Below the pieces are notes generated by a model that was not told the origin of the DNA, ran no database searches, and saw only the letters and a list, made by a program, of their open reading frames with translations. From the NCBI GenBank assembly GCA_947000775.1, contig CAMQGK010000634.1:18930501-18994500 (forward strand): a stretch of DNA of 64,000 nucleotides, given 5' to 3'. Made by a program: the position numbers and the translations under genes. This document shows, one piece after another, positions 47,901 through 59,900 of the stretch. Within the stretch, counting starts at the first letter, position 1, and every line of letters starts with the position of its first letter. Source of the DNA: Pterois miles (taxonomy: Eukaryota; Chordata; Actinopteri; Perciformes; Scorpaenidae).

Positions 47901-50900
47901 TAGCTACATGTCCCAGCGGCACTGTGCTAAATATTTCCTCCCTTTTCCTCACTTACAATAGCTCCTAAATGAGGTCTGTCAAAGCCAACGAGACAACGTG
48001 GAGAATACTCACATCTCTGCGCAAGATTAATTACTGTCTCCTTTTTCGTGGCTGCAATTTTGCTGACAATGCCCAAAACTAGGTCGGGCATTGTGAGCCG
48101 CTAACGCTGGCTTTGTCAGGGAAAAAGCATATACCTGAACAGGTGTTGCTGTGACTGTTTAGAGAAGAGTGAGTTTGTTCAGACATCGAAACTAGCCGAA
48201 GGCAGTCAGTCAGAGTGTTTGCTGGCAAATAGACTCAGTGAGGCAAATAGCTGGCAGGGTTTTGATTCCAACATTTGAATCTTTCTCTGTTAGTTTCACA
48301 TTTCGTTTGCTGGCTGCTTACATCGGGCTGCTGCTGTAACTGTGTGTCAGTCCTCAGAGATTTGTGTCTGTGTGTGTGTATGTGTGCGTGCGTGTGTGTG
48401 TGTGCGTGTTGCGGTCAACAAGAGCTGGTGGGGTGTTTGGGTTAGCGCAGGGAGGAAGTTCCACATTGGGCACAGTGGTATTTCCTGAAGCTGGTGAATA
48501 AATTACACCCTAGATACAGCTCTATAAAGACATACACCCATACTATCACAAAGAATTATAACAATATTACAGCTACTATAATACAACCATAGTTTTCTTG
48601 TCCTTAGCTTTGCAACTTCATTCCCTCTCTGAATCTTTTGCATGTACGAGAGATACCCTCCCCTGATGATGGTTTTGTTGTTCATGTTGAGATAAAAAGG
48701 AAGACAACTTCCTGTTTACAATATTCTCTTTATCAGTATCCCAAATATATTGCTGTTGACAGTACTTGTAGTATCAAGAGGGATTATGACATCATGAAAA
48801 TCAATAAAAGTACTCACATGATTAATTATTTGTAGATTATATAACAAAAGAATGTAACAAGGACAAATAACTTCAGTCTATATAAACAGCAGTGTTCACA
48901 CACTTTTGATCCAGATTTTGTGACAAAATTTACATTTTTTGCATTTTTTTCTGTCCTTTTAATTCCTTTCCTTTTAAAGGTGGTAAATTCAATATTCAGA
49001 GCATTAATATACCATCAGACAACTAGGAGCAATGTCTATCACAGCTACCTCTGTCATCACTGTCAGCGCTGGTTTTTGCACTGTTAGTCAATCCAGTATT
49101 TAGGTTGACTGTTAACATTAGGCGCTGATCTCGAATACTAAAGGTTAAGATAGGTCACAAGTCTCACAAGAGTTTTTGCAGATCTCAGATCAGATTTTGC
49201 AATTTGCAGGATCCCTTTTGGACACAGCCCTGTATTTAGCACCTTAGTTTATTATACATGGATAGAAAGGCACGAATTTTATGTGGAAATATACCTCATG
49301 TTTGATTTCATCTTTGTGTACACTGCACATACGCTTGCCATGACTTGTTATATATCTAAGTATCCTATTAGATTTTTCTTACAAGGATTTCCTGGAAAAA
49401 AATAAATGGACATGATATGTTATTATGGTGAAATATTTTGTTTATGTAACAGATAAGTTTGGGGTTGAATTCAGCTTCTTTAAGTTAGTACCACAATGAT
49501 GATGATGAGTTACTTTAAGGACGAATTCTCAACATGTGTTCGTCCTTTTGCACCAAACTCACTGTTCAAAATCTGTGTTAACATTCTGTGTGAGGGCTGT
49601 ACTGCTGTGATCGCTATGGTTACAGCCATTGGCATTAGCGAGGCCCGTCTGTCGCTGTCGATCAAAGATGATTTGTTTAGGAACGAAGCTACAGAAGAGC
49701 TGATAGGCAAAGTTTATTCTGTTGTTTTTATGTTTGTTTGTTTTTTTGCCCAGTTGTTTTCTATCAAAAACATCTGCTTTACAGCTTTGGTCATTTCTTA
49801 TGTCAAACCATCTGTTTCTACTGTCTGAATGCAGTTTACAGCTGATAAACTGGTCCATCACTCAGCTGTGCGTCACTCTCCTTCTCTATCTTCGCTGTCT
49901 CTGCTCATTATCTGTCATTGTCTCTTTATCTATATCTCTGCCCTTCCATTACTGCCATATGGAGTGATCCATCTGTGCACAATGTCCATACAGTCAATCC
50001 CTTAATTAAAAATGGAGCCAGAACTCTCAATTTATGGAAAGGAAGCGAAGTAAAAGGCTTTGAGTGTACCGTTGATTTTATTAATTTCACAGATTCCCTT
50101 GTGATTAATTGGTTATCAGCTCCGATGATAATCTCTCACCCCCCTCTCTTAAAGACGTCTTATGAAATTGAGTGAGAATCGAGTTTCATACCCCTCGCAC
50201 AGCACATTTGACTTCATATTTAATTCATGGACAACCCTGAACTTACCTTGAGATATGCAAGAGTGGAGCAGAGTGAAAAAAAGCTGACTGGACATTTTTA
50301 TACATTAATCATTGTCGGGAGTTGGTTAAGAGTGGTTTCATCTGAGGGGAGGATCTCATTTGGGATGGAAATTGTGCAGACTTTTCAGATGGCGAAGTTG
50401 AAAAAGACACTGTATACTGAAGTCGGTATTGACATTTCTGCTTTGGGGACTTTCAATGTGTTGCTGCATTTGTGTGTGTGTGTTGACGAGAGGAGCACAG
50501 CCCACACACATTATGGCTTAAAATAGCTTTCGTCTGTATATTTTTCTTCCTAAGAAATGGTGCTGTGTCATATTTATGAAAGTTTAGGGCTCCAAAATGT
50601 TGCTGGTATTATGATAAAGCAGGATATTTTTCTGTTTACATCGCGGTACCACTGACTTCAAACGTGTAAAATTACAGTCTATTAAAATGTTAATGTCTGC
50701 TATATATTGTAGACTATATGCATTAGTGAGTTTGCATCTCTGTCTGTTAGTCCATGTCATGAAATTTTGTACAGACATTCATTGTTTCCAGAGGATCAGT
50801 CCAACTGACTTTGGTGATCCCCTGATTTTCCTTTTAGCACTACCATGAGATTTCTGTTTAAGATATCCTGATATAACCTTCTTCTCCGTGGCACTTTTGC

Positions 50901-53900
50901 ATTTGAAATTTGAAAGTGCAGTGGGAGACAGGAAACACAGAAAGAGAGAGAGAAAGCGAGGGGGGTATGACATGCAACAAAGGTCCCTGGCAAAATCAAA
51001 CTGAGCACATTATGGGACAAGTATGTGGTATGCACCTTAACCAGTGGGCTCACACTTTTATCCTGTTATTGCAAATTGAAGATGTCGTGTTTGGACCATA
51101 GACTGTATATAAAGATGGATGACACGACAGCTCCCCAAAAGTGAAGCCAAAATATCTTGATCGCCCCCTGGTGGCTGGTTGCAGTATAGGTCATAAATCC
51201 TGCACCCTAAAAAGTCAAAGTACAGATCAAATAAATATTTCCCAAAGAGGATTTCTGTGATTTTAGGTAGTACTTAACATGCTGATGTATGTTGAAGAGT
51301 TCATTTTTCTTATAAGTTTGGTTTGAATTACCTCCGCCAAGGAGGTTATGTTTTTGCTGGCGTTTATCTGTCTGTCTGTTTGTTTGTTTGTTTGTCTGTG
51401 TTCAAGATAACTCAAAAACTTATGGACGGATTTTGATGAAATTTTCAGGGTGTGTCGAAAATGTGAAAAGCAAGAGCTGATTTAATTTTGGGGGTGATCC
51501 AGAAGAAATCCTGGATTCTGGATCACTTTTAAATTTTCGTTAACATTAGGGTAAATGGGACCCAAAAAATTGTTTCTCAATATCTCTGGTAATTGTTGCC
51601 CAAAGATCATGAAATTTGACTCGGGGATTTACAATGTGTACTTCTATCAAATCCCAAAGGCTGATCCAGATCTGATCCAGATGGCGGATTTTATAGCAAT
51701 TTCTATAAAAAAATGGGGGTACTCTTACATTTTGGCCTACTGTGCATTTAATATTAGAGGTAGAGATTTCTAACGTGTAGCTGAGACAATTCCGCATCTG
51801 AAGTATGTCAGCGAATTTGATCTAGCTTTAATACTTGAGGAGATAGATCCAGAAGAAACCGCCAGGGGGGAAACTATGGTGCTTGACGGAGGTCTGCGCT
51901 CTCCGAGTGCTTTTCTAGTTAGTTATTTTATGCTATAAAAAGGGGGTGAGACGTCATGATGGACAACTGTGAATGACAGCTGCTCGGAGTGAAGTAGTCA
52001 GAGGACCAGGATTTGTACGAGAGTAGGGTGACCATATTTTCAAGCCCCCAAACCGGGATGCTTAAGTGTACGGTAGTTCACGTTGCATCTGTGCATGCGC
52101 TAATACGCACGCACCATAGGTGTTTTCACCAGGATGGCTCAGGAGCTTGGTGGCACATTTGAGCGCAGAGTGGGATCATAAAGAAGGCATTATTATGGGG
52201 TGGTGCATTAGAGGCTGTGACAATCGTGATTACATTCACTACTTTCACCCACTTTAATCACAGGGCGATACCCCCCCCCCCCCCCCCCCCCCTACGCACT
52301 TAGTCAGTTTGGGGGTCAACTTCAGCTTTGAACCTGAATAATTTCTGTCTCATCATCCACAGGCTATTATGATTAAAAATGTGAAGCTCAGATGATATTT
52401 TGGCCAAGATGGAGACCCTGGGTAAATAACTGACAGGGAGAGACGGTCCTGATGGAGTTATAAGTGGAACGAAATGCCCATTGATGCGCAGAAGAAACTG
52501 TGTAGAAATGTTAGTCATAACGACACGTTTGATGTGCACATAAGCACAGTGGGTTCTGTGGTTCAAAACTGCAGAAAATGTAACAGGCTGATCTGCTGTG
52601 TCTGTGCGTAATTGTGGCTTGACAGCCACTCTAGTTAGAAATTGCAGCAGGGTGCTCTGTGCTGGCTCTTTATATACTTGCTGTATCTCATGCACAAATT
52701 AATGAATGAGTGGAACATGATTAACATCTGTGTAAGTATAATATTATCATTATTTTAATTGTAGAGAAAACCAGGACAGTGTGTTAGTAACAGGGACATT
52801 TGAGTGTTTTACAGATATTTGTTGGCACTCGGGACACCCAGCATGAAACCGGGACAGTCCCAGACAAACCAAGACATCTGGTCATCCTATAGGAGAGGAG
52901 ATGTGACTTTAACTTTCCGTAACCGTCTGTGTAATGGGACGTGATCATAAATGTAGTTATAGAGATGGCTATGGTCGAGGTGCTAACGTAGCAGTTAGGT
53001 GGCTCAAGCCAACACGTGGTCGTGCTCGGCTTGTAATTGGCTTGGGCGGATGTGTGGGCGGGACCTTGATACCGCAGCTTCAGCCCGATCGCTACTGCAC
53101 AGACTCTGGCTCCAAACCACATCAGATCTTCACGTCTGGGCTTCACTTTTGCACAACGGGAGGAAATGGAGATGTGTCTATATACAGTCTGGTTTGAACT
53201 GGATTTACACCAACTTGAGGAGGCATCTCAAAATCCTGTTTCACTTTGATTTCATTTCAATTGAAGAACGTCTCTTTTGTCCAGGCGGAGCCAGTTTGTG
53301 GGCCATCACTCCAGAGGAGAGGGGGAAACACGACAAACAGTTTGACACCCTCGCCCCTGTCCTTGGATATGTCTCAGGTAGGCTGTTGTCTCAACAAACA
53401 GAGGAGTCATCAGTGGTTCTGCTGTATGAATTACCCGTCTCTCTGAACCCCAGTGATTTTTGTCTGTCTTCAGGAGAACAAGCCAGGAAATTCTTCCTCC
53501 AGTCCGGCCTGCCTGCTTCTGTCCTGGCTGAGATCTGGTAAGCACCATCTAACCACATTGTTAAGCCACAGCAAGTAGGTCAGTAAGTCCGACCTTTGTG
53601 TTTGGAGTTAGTTTGATCCTCGCGGCCTGCTTTTTACATCCTGTCGAGCGCTCACTTCCTTCACAGCCTGCCCCACCTAGTAAACTGTGTGTGTACTAGT
53701 GTAATTAGAGCAGACTGTGTATGTGTTTTAGTGTTTGTGTGGATAACACTACTGGAATTCAATCCCACCAGAGCCTTGTGTAACCCTTGCCCTTTCTAAG
53801 GTCTCAATAAAGGACAAAGATACTAGGATATACACAAACAGATCATTTTATACTATCTCTCTCTCTCCTCCTCCTTCTGCAGGAACCTAGCTGACATGGA

Positions 53901-56900
53901 CAGTGATGGGAAGATGGACAGACAAGAGTTTTCCATTGCCATGAAGCTCATTAAACTCAAACTTCAGGGGCGGAACTTACCATCTGTCCTGCCAATCACC
54001 ATGAAGCAGCCTCCCGTCTCCAATTCTGCATCAAGCATCCCTTCATCAGCACGTTTTGGTAAAGATTTCTCAGAGGATATTACAGTCACAATCCAACTTC
54101 AAAGACATTTTAACTCTTTCTTTCACAGTCTAACCTCTCAGAAGTGTTCCTCACATAGGAAAAATAACTCTGTTCATGTTCATGTTTGTGTGTTTACTCC
54201 TTATAGGAATGGGTTCTATGCCGAACCTATCAATTGGTCTGTCGTCCATGTCAGCTATGTCAGCCATGCCCATCCTAACACCCATCCCGGCTAACCCCTC
54301 CATACACTCTGTGCAAACCATGGTGCCAGCGCCAATGACCTTGCCCCTCATCAACTGTCTGGGAAACTGTGGACTCCCCAACGGCAATGTCAACCTCCTC
54401 ATCCCACCTCTTGTTCCCAACAATGCAGGTTGGTTCTGCAGTGGAACCGCTGTGATTTACCTACAGATAGATATTAGCACCAGTTCATTCAAACTTAACC
54501 CGGGATCAAGAAGGTGAATGTACGCTGAAGATGTTGGATTAATGGTGCCTTCAAATGAAACTTGTGAAGTCGTGAATGCAACATGCATTGCGTTCAAGTG
54601 GTTAAGTTGTGAAAAACAGCGCTGCTAAGCAACGGCAATATTAAGGTCACTGTCCAAGTCAAGAAGCCACAGACGCTAACAGTGTAGTAAGCTAGCAAGT
54701 GGCTGGCAACAATAAAGGAAATGCAAAGGCATAATGACAGAAGAAAAAGATGAGGTCATTGAGAATATCAATATTATCTTCAGACATATAAAATTACCAA
54801 GAAAAACAATAAACAACTAACATTACAACATACTGTACAATATTAACTTATTATGCACCTATAAATGAACTTCCATGGGCTCCATCATTTCTCACAACAA
54901 CAACACACAGATCACAAGTCATGAACTCTGAGCTTTCAGAAACCTTCCAGCTTCCGAGGTCGTGAATACGACATGAGGGGGGCGTTCACATAACTATTAA
55001 ACACAGGAAACACAACCCCATTTGAAGGCACCATATGTTCCAGAGTAAGAGGGATAATTTCCCTGGCACGTTCCTTAGAGATTAAATGCAAAAGAGGAGA
55101 CAGTTGAAAAAACCAAACCAAGTAACTGCCAGGTTTAACTGCTACGTGGCTAACCGAGCCAACCAACAAAGCTAACGCTAGCTTGTGAACACATAAGATA
55201 ATGTTGATGCTTAATCAAAATGCTGTAAAATTATGATGTAAAGTGGAAGATTTAAAATTAAATTTCACAAAAAGAAAAATCAACATACCTTAATTACAAA
55301 ATACTTACAGACTGAATAAATGTTAATAAATAGCCTTGGTTAGGGGAGCCTAACAGAATATATCAAAATAGTCAAAATTCCAACTTCTTAAATTTGGATA
55401 TTTTCTGATTTCTTTACTCTGCTATGACAGCAAATATCTTTGAGTTGTGGACAAAACAAGATATATGAGGACGTTATCTTCGGCCTTGGAAAACACAGAT
55501 TAACATTTTTCCCCATTTTCTGACATTTTATAGACCAAAAATGAATCACGTAATAAGAAAATAATCAACAGATAAATCAACAGTGAAAATAGTTGGTAGT
55601 TGCAGCCATCTGAAGCACACTGATTTTTAAATTTTTCAAATACCAAAATTTGTAAAAGAATGGCAGTAAAATTTAACATACTGCTTAGCAGTAGCTTGTG
55701 GTCTGTCAGCTCAGCTATTTGATTCAACAACTACTTCCTGTTTACACAAAAGTCTTAACTAAGACATTTCATAAGTTGTAATGGTGCAACCTGATTTAGT
55801 AAATCACACATTTGAAACTCATAGGTAGGAATGAATAGCTGGTGCAACCCGCTCAATTTTTTTATTCTGTGTCAGTGTGTTTATGGTGCGGTGCCAATGC
55901 GGTGTGGATTACACAGGCAGCATGAAAGGGCTGCACCTATCTCTGTCTATCTTATCTGTCTGTGTATGACTTGAATGGAATGAAGTATATAATATAGTCC
56001 ACAGTATGTGTATGTGGTATGAAGTAACAGCTGATTTTTACCACCAAGGAGATGAGTCACCAGTCTTAAGTTTGTGTAGATATTAGATAAAAACATTGAT
56101 ATCAGTTATGGGTGCACATATATAATCTGTATGTACTCAGTTAGAGATTGTTAGCTGTATAACTGTATACTCTTCGTCTCTCAGCTCCTCCATCTGTCAT
56201 GTGGCTGCTCTCTTTATTCCCACTCTTTAAGTACAATTTTTAGCTGTGAAATGCACAATCTAATGAGCAAGAGTGGGAAATTTCTCTATTTGGTGCTTCC
56301 TCAGTCTTTATCCCTCCTCTCTCAGCTGGTGAAAACATATCAGCCTCTTTGGCGCACGGTCGCAGAAAACAGCAATCAGTTTAGTTTCAGCTCAATGTCA
56401 ATAACCTTGCTGCTGGAGCTCTGTGTGCCGTGACTGTAAAGTGTGAGGAGATAAGATTAGATGTAACCACGTTCAAGGGCAACTGCACCCTGCACATCTA
56501 CAGTATGTCAGAGATTGCATAAGAGATAGCACATGCAAACTTTGTGTTTACATGCATGCACTAAAGCATTCACCACATACTTGTTTTGTATGAGTTTATC
56601 AAAATAATATTTAACTATAAAGCAACCTTATTTGCAGCGCTCCCTCTCTCTGGCTTCTCCTCTCCCATGGCGTTCTCGCCGTCCACCGGCATGTCAAAGG
56701 CCAACTCTCTTCTGGACCTCGGATCCAGCAGGTGAGACCTAGACTATAATAAATACACACCATATAAAATAACTCTGTCTGCTCCACTAAATAGCATATA
56801 AAAACAATTTTGATAAATTTTAATGTTTCTGTCAGTCAGCACATCAATTTACTCCTGAAACATAAATTTAGAATCAAGCACTCAATTTCCAAGTAAGTTT

Positions 56901-59900
56901 TATGGGAGTTGTGAGGATTTCTAAAATGTGCCATTTATTATGCAGTGATTTTTAAGGGGAGTGCTGGTCTAAACACTGGTCTCAGTCCCATACTGCCAGC
57001 CCATTAGTCCAGAGGTTTTGTAGGGAATGGGCTGAGGATCAGAATGCAGCAGAGATGAAATCCTTAGATAACAGACGGAGCAGGAAGGGCATTTTGAAAT
57101 CAGATGTTCTAGTTGGCTACAATAGGAAATGGGCTTGTTTAGAGTCACACACATTAGAGTCAAATTGCATTCTTACAGGACGAGGTCACTGTTAACTATG
57201 AAGTTTCCATCTATTTTAGTTCATACCAGGTCCACCTTTTCCTCTTATACCACCGTAAGGCTCACATTTGTCGTTTTGAGTGAAATGTTTTGACAATTAT
57301 AGGATGGATTGCCACGAAATATGGCACAGACATTCATGCCCTCTTAAGGATGAATTGCATAACGTTGGTAAACCCTGAGTTTTCCTCTAGTACCACCGCC
57401 AGGTAGGGCTGGGTGATATGCCCAAAATCCTCTATCCCAAATTAGGTCATTACATATCTCGATACTGATATGTATCATGATACAGCAAGTTTTCTGGTAA
57501 TTCGATAAATGACCAGTCTATATGGTAAAGCCTATATTTGTATACCCTTACCAAAATGAAGTTTATTCAAGTGCGCTATTAGTATACTTCTTTTGAACTT
57601 GAAATGAGAGTATACTTTCTGTTTTCTTTTTATTAGAAATATACTTAACAAAAGTATACTTGGCTCATACAAGTACACTTAAAAGTCTAAGTATATTGGC
57701 TTATTACTTAATCTTTTGATCAAGATATACTTCAGAAAAGTATAATTAAGTATTCTTGCCTTATAGGCCTACATAAAAGAATACTCGGTTTATAGTTGTG
57801 CTTACTTTTTGATAGAGTATCTTAAGTATGTGAGAGTTTGTAAAAGGTTGGATTATCTGTTCACCGTAGAGCCATTTGAGAACAACACATTTTATTTTTA
57901 TTTTTTTAATCTCATCACAAATCATCAAAGCTTACCCTAGACATTATACCTGCTAAAGTGTGAGCATGTTAGCATTTTGCTCAAAGTAACTCAGTATCAA
58001 TATGCAGCCTTATAGAGCTGCTAACGTGGATGAAGACTCTTAATCTTGTTAAAATGGAAGACAAATACAGTAGTGAATGGCTGGTTTTAATGAGTGAGTG
58101 AGTTTTGTTACATTAAATGCTAATAATATCATGTTATCAGCCATGAATGTTAGCTGGGCTTGTATCTCAAAGGGAAGTGGAAATATGAGATAAGGGTTTG
58201 AGCGTAGCCCTATATACAACAGTCAAACTTGCATTTGTGTTTTTGCGCAAAGCACTTTACCTGGAATAGTTACAGTAGTGGGGAGTAATGAGGAGTAAAG
58301 AAGAAACCAGAGTCTGGGAGGTTTTTATGCAGTTTGAGCAAGACTCCCTTTAAAAACGGACAATAGTGGTATCTAATATCCTTGATCCTCTCTCATTGTG
58401 TGGTGTGGGAAAAGGAGTTGTGTCTGATTTCATGGTGAATGTATTGTTTTAAATGGCCCCGTGTTTGTCCTGACCTCAGGTGTAAGTGGTAAGGAGTAAG
58501 GAGTGTAAGGAGGTCAAACACCAGTACAGGTTGACCCAGCAGCCATCCAAATCACCTCAACCTTCTAGTCCTAAATGTGACATGCTCTTACACCATGTTT
58601 CACACTTTGTTCTTGTCCTGTTTTTTCCAGAACCCACAACAAGTTTCAATATAAGGGACTTTTACACACCCAGAAACAAGCCCTCAGGCAGAGGGAGGAT
58701 CCCATGTTATATCTCCCATTGTCTCCCTGAAACCTCTTCTATTTCAGAGGAGTGTTGGAAGATTCCACCCAGCTATAATGACTGAAAAAAGTCCATTCTT
58801 CTCAAATGATCATCATCGACCCAGCCTATCCTTTTGCTATTCTTCCAGAGGCATGTTTATAATAAAGCAGATCAGCTGATTAGCATAGCCCGAGAGTACG
58901 CCACTGTCTAGTCTCAGAAAGTCATTGTATACATGGTTGCTTGCTTCCTCTATAGCTAATTAAGAGCTGAGAGATAACACCGGGGAGTCACGGAGCAATT
59001 AGTGGTTTTAAGTCGTAAGGCTTGAATACAAGGGAGAAAAGGAGCGCTGACCATGCATTATTATTGTGTAATTTCCCTTTTGGTGATACCTTGGTGTGTC
59101 GACATGTCTTTTTTCTCTTTGTCCATAGTTCAAATTCTTCCTCCACCACGTCGTTGGCCAGTAACTCTCCTAAGACGGGTGCGAGTGACTGGGCCGTTCC
59201 ACAGGGCTCCAGACTCAAGTATCGTCAGCAGTTCAACACGCTAGACAAGCTCATGAGTGGCTACTTGTCTGGTAGGTCCAACACCAGATGCGCAGATACC
59301 TACACACTCCAGCCTAAATAAACACTAAGTTCTCATGACCGCTTGGCTGCTCACAAGCGGCCTTCTCAAAGTTTGACAGAGCATACAGGGTCAGCTTCGC
59401 TTCGCACACATGCACTCACGTACTCTTGTGATTGCTCTTAACCCCACTTGACAGAAAGCGGTGGCGGACGGACGTACGCAAACACATCAGTTGGTGTGAG
59501 AATTAACTTTTGTTATTATTTCTGATGTCATTTTTACTTTGCAGGACCTCAGGTTAGAAATGCGTTGATTGCATCCAACCTGACCCAGACTCAGCTCGCT
59601 ACCATCTGGTGAGTACAAGGTGTGTGTATGTGTGTGTACGCCACATCTCAGGCTGTGTGAAGTTCATAACAGCGTGTGTAGTCTGTAGATCTCTAGACAG
59701 GCAGAACATGTAGATGGATAGTGCCATTAAATTATAACGACACTTCTTCACTTAATGTGGAAATCATTGCCATGATTTATGGTACAAAACCTTTTCATTG
59801 ATATGATTTCATGCCAAATGATTTGTCATTTAACAAAAAATTCTGCTGAATATTGGGTGTTTCTTTGTTGTTAATGCTGAAATCTGTAATGCTACACGCA

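Larger units (their letters stand above)
44310..53284. other. itsn2 first coding intron (9 kb)
   Basis: It is bounded by a GTAAGA donor and a TTTTGTCCAG acceptor. It contains a G/GT-rich tract (44873-44941), a long inverted repeat (45880-47440), and interspersed repeats at 51095-52018 and 52026-52892. No internal gene is supported. Confidence 0.85.

Noticed and set aside
52300..53197. Open frames around the hAT-like element at 52026-52892 and just upstream of itsn2 exon 2
   Set aside because: They cross element termini and unique sequence alike and do not resemble a transposase.
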